Part shown: one piece after another, positions 5,894 to 5,933 of the stretch
Position numbering within the stretch: the stretch's first letter is position 1
Layout: each line of letters starts with the position of its first letter
From: DATELY01 sp040513115
GTDB taxonomy: Bacteria > Pseudomonadota > Gammaproteobacteria > Steroidobacterales > Steroidobacteraceae
NCBI GenBank assembly: GCA_040513115.1
Contig: JBEVDW010000401.1
Span: forward strand, 1-5,933
Direction: 5' to 3'
DNA: 5,933 nt
Notes under the pieces: generated by a model
What the model saw: the letters and a program-made list of their open reading frames with translations, nothing else
Told to the model about the DNA's origin: nothing
Databases searched by the model: none
Made by a program: the position numbers and the translations under genes

Positions 5894-5933
5894 ATGAGCG
5901 TAAAGAACAATCGCGCTTCTGCCGCGTTGCTGC
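5894..5933 (+). CDS. N-terminus of a gene running off the right edge, possibly exported
   Basis: Thirteen codons are visible, MSVKNNRASAALL. Two basic residues (Lys4, Arg7) are followed by the start of a small-hydrophobic run, as in a signal peptide. AGGGGG lies 4 nt upstream, a short spacing. The leader pattern CCT(A)GGGGG also precedes the left-edge TonB receptor gene. A second TonB-dependent receptor would fit the context, but the visible part is too short to name the product. A competing ATG at 5848 in another frame also stays open to the edge (MDRLCINENTSPRG...), but it has no clear ribosome site and its product looks unlike an export signal. Confidence 0.5.
   Translation, partial: MSVKNNRASAALL

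Overview
The window comes from a GC-rich Gram-negative bacterium. The partial gene at the left edge encodes the signal peptide and EIVVTA-type TonB box of an outer-membrane TonB-dependent receptor, in the style of Sphingomonadales, Caulobacterales or Steroidobacter-like gammaproteobacteria. The sequence alone does not separate these lineages. No rRNA, tRNA, CRISPR array, insertion sequence or phage gene is visible.

Layout, left to right. Bases 1-216 (minus) hold the start of a TonB-dependent receptor gene that runs off the left edge. Bases 217-576 are non-coding. Bases 577-1680 (minus) encode an aldo/keto reductase with its full catalytic tetrad. It is divergent, across a 147-bp gap, from a 562-residue amidohydrolase of the N-acyl-D-amino-acid deacylase type (1828-3516, plus). 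That gene converges, with only 35 bp between stops, on a hotdog-fold acyl-CoA thioesterase (3552-4031, minus). The thioesterase lies downstream of a class III, glutamate-1-semialdehyde-aminomutase-like aminotransferase (4195-5565, minus). Bases 5566-5893 are non-coding and lead to the first 13 codons of a plus-strand gene whose basic, then hydrophobic start could be a signal peptide.

The gene set looks like a catabolic or scavenging locus: an outer-membrane importer, an enzyme that would hydrolyse an amide or cyclic amide, a PLP enzyme acting on an amino group, a reductase for a carbonyl, and a thioesterase acting on an acyl-CoA. The substrate cannot be read from the sequence.

The most notable observation is a short near-palindromic motif of the form TATYN-AGGGYCCT-KRTATR. 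It occurs four times in good form and once in degenerate form, always between genes: upstream of the TonB receptor gene (329-347), between the divergent reductase and amidohydrolase genes (1722-1740, degenerate), just upstream of the aminotransferase (5633-5651), and as a pair 29 bp apart upstream of the right-edge gene (5771-5789 and 5800-5818). This looks like the operator of one regulator controlling the whole locus. No regulator gene is in the window.
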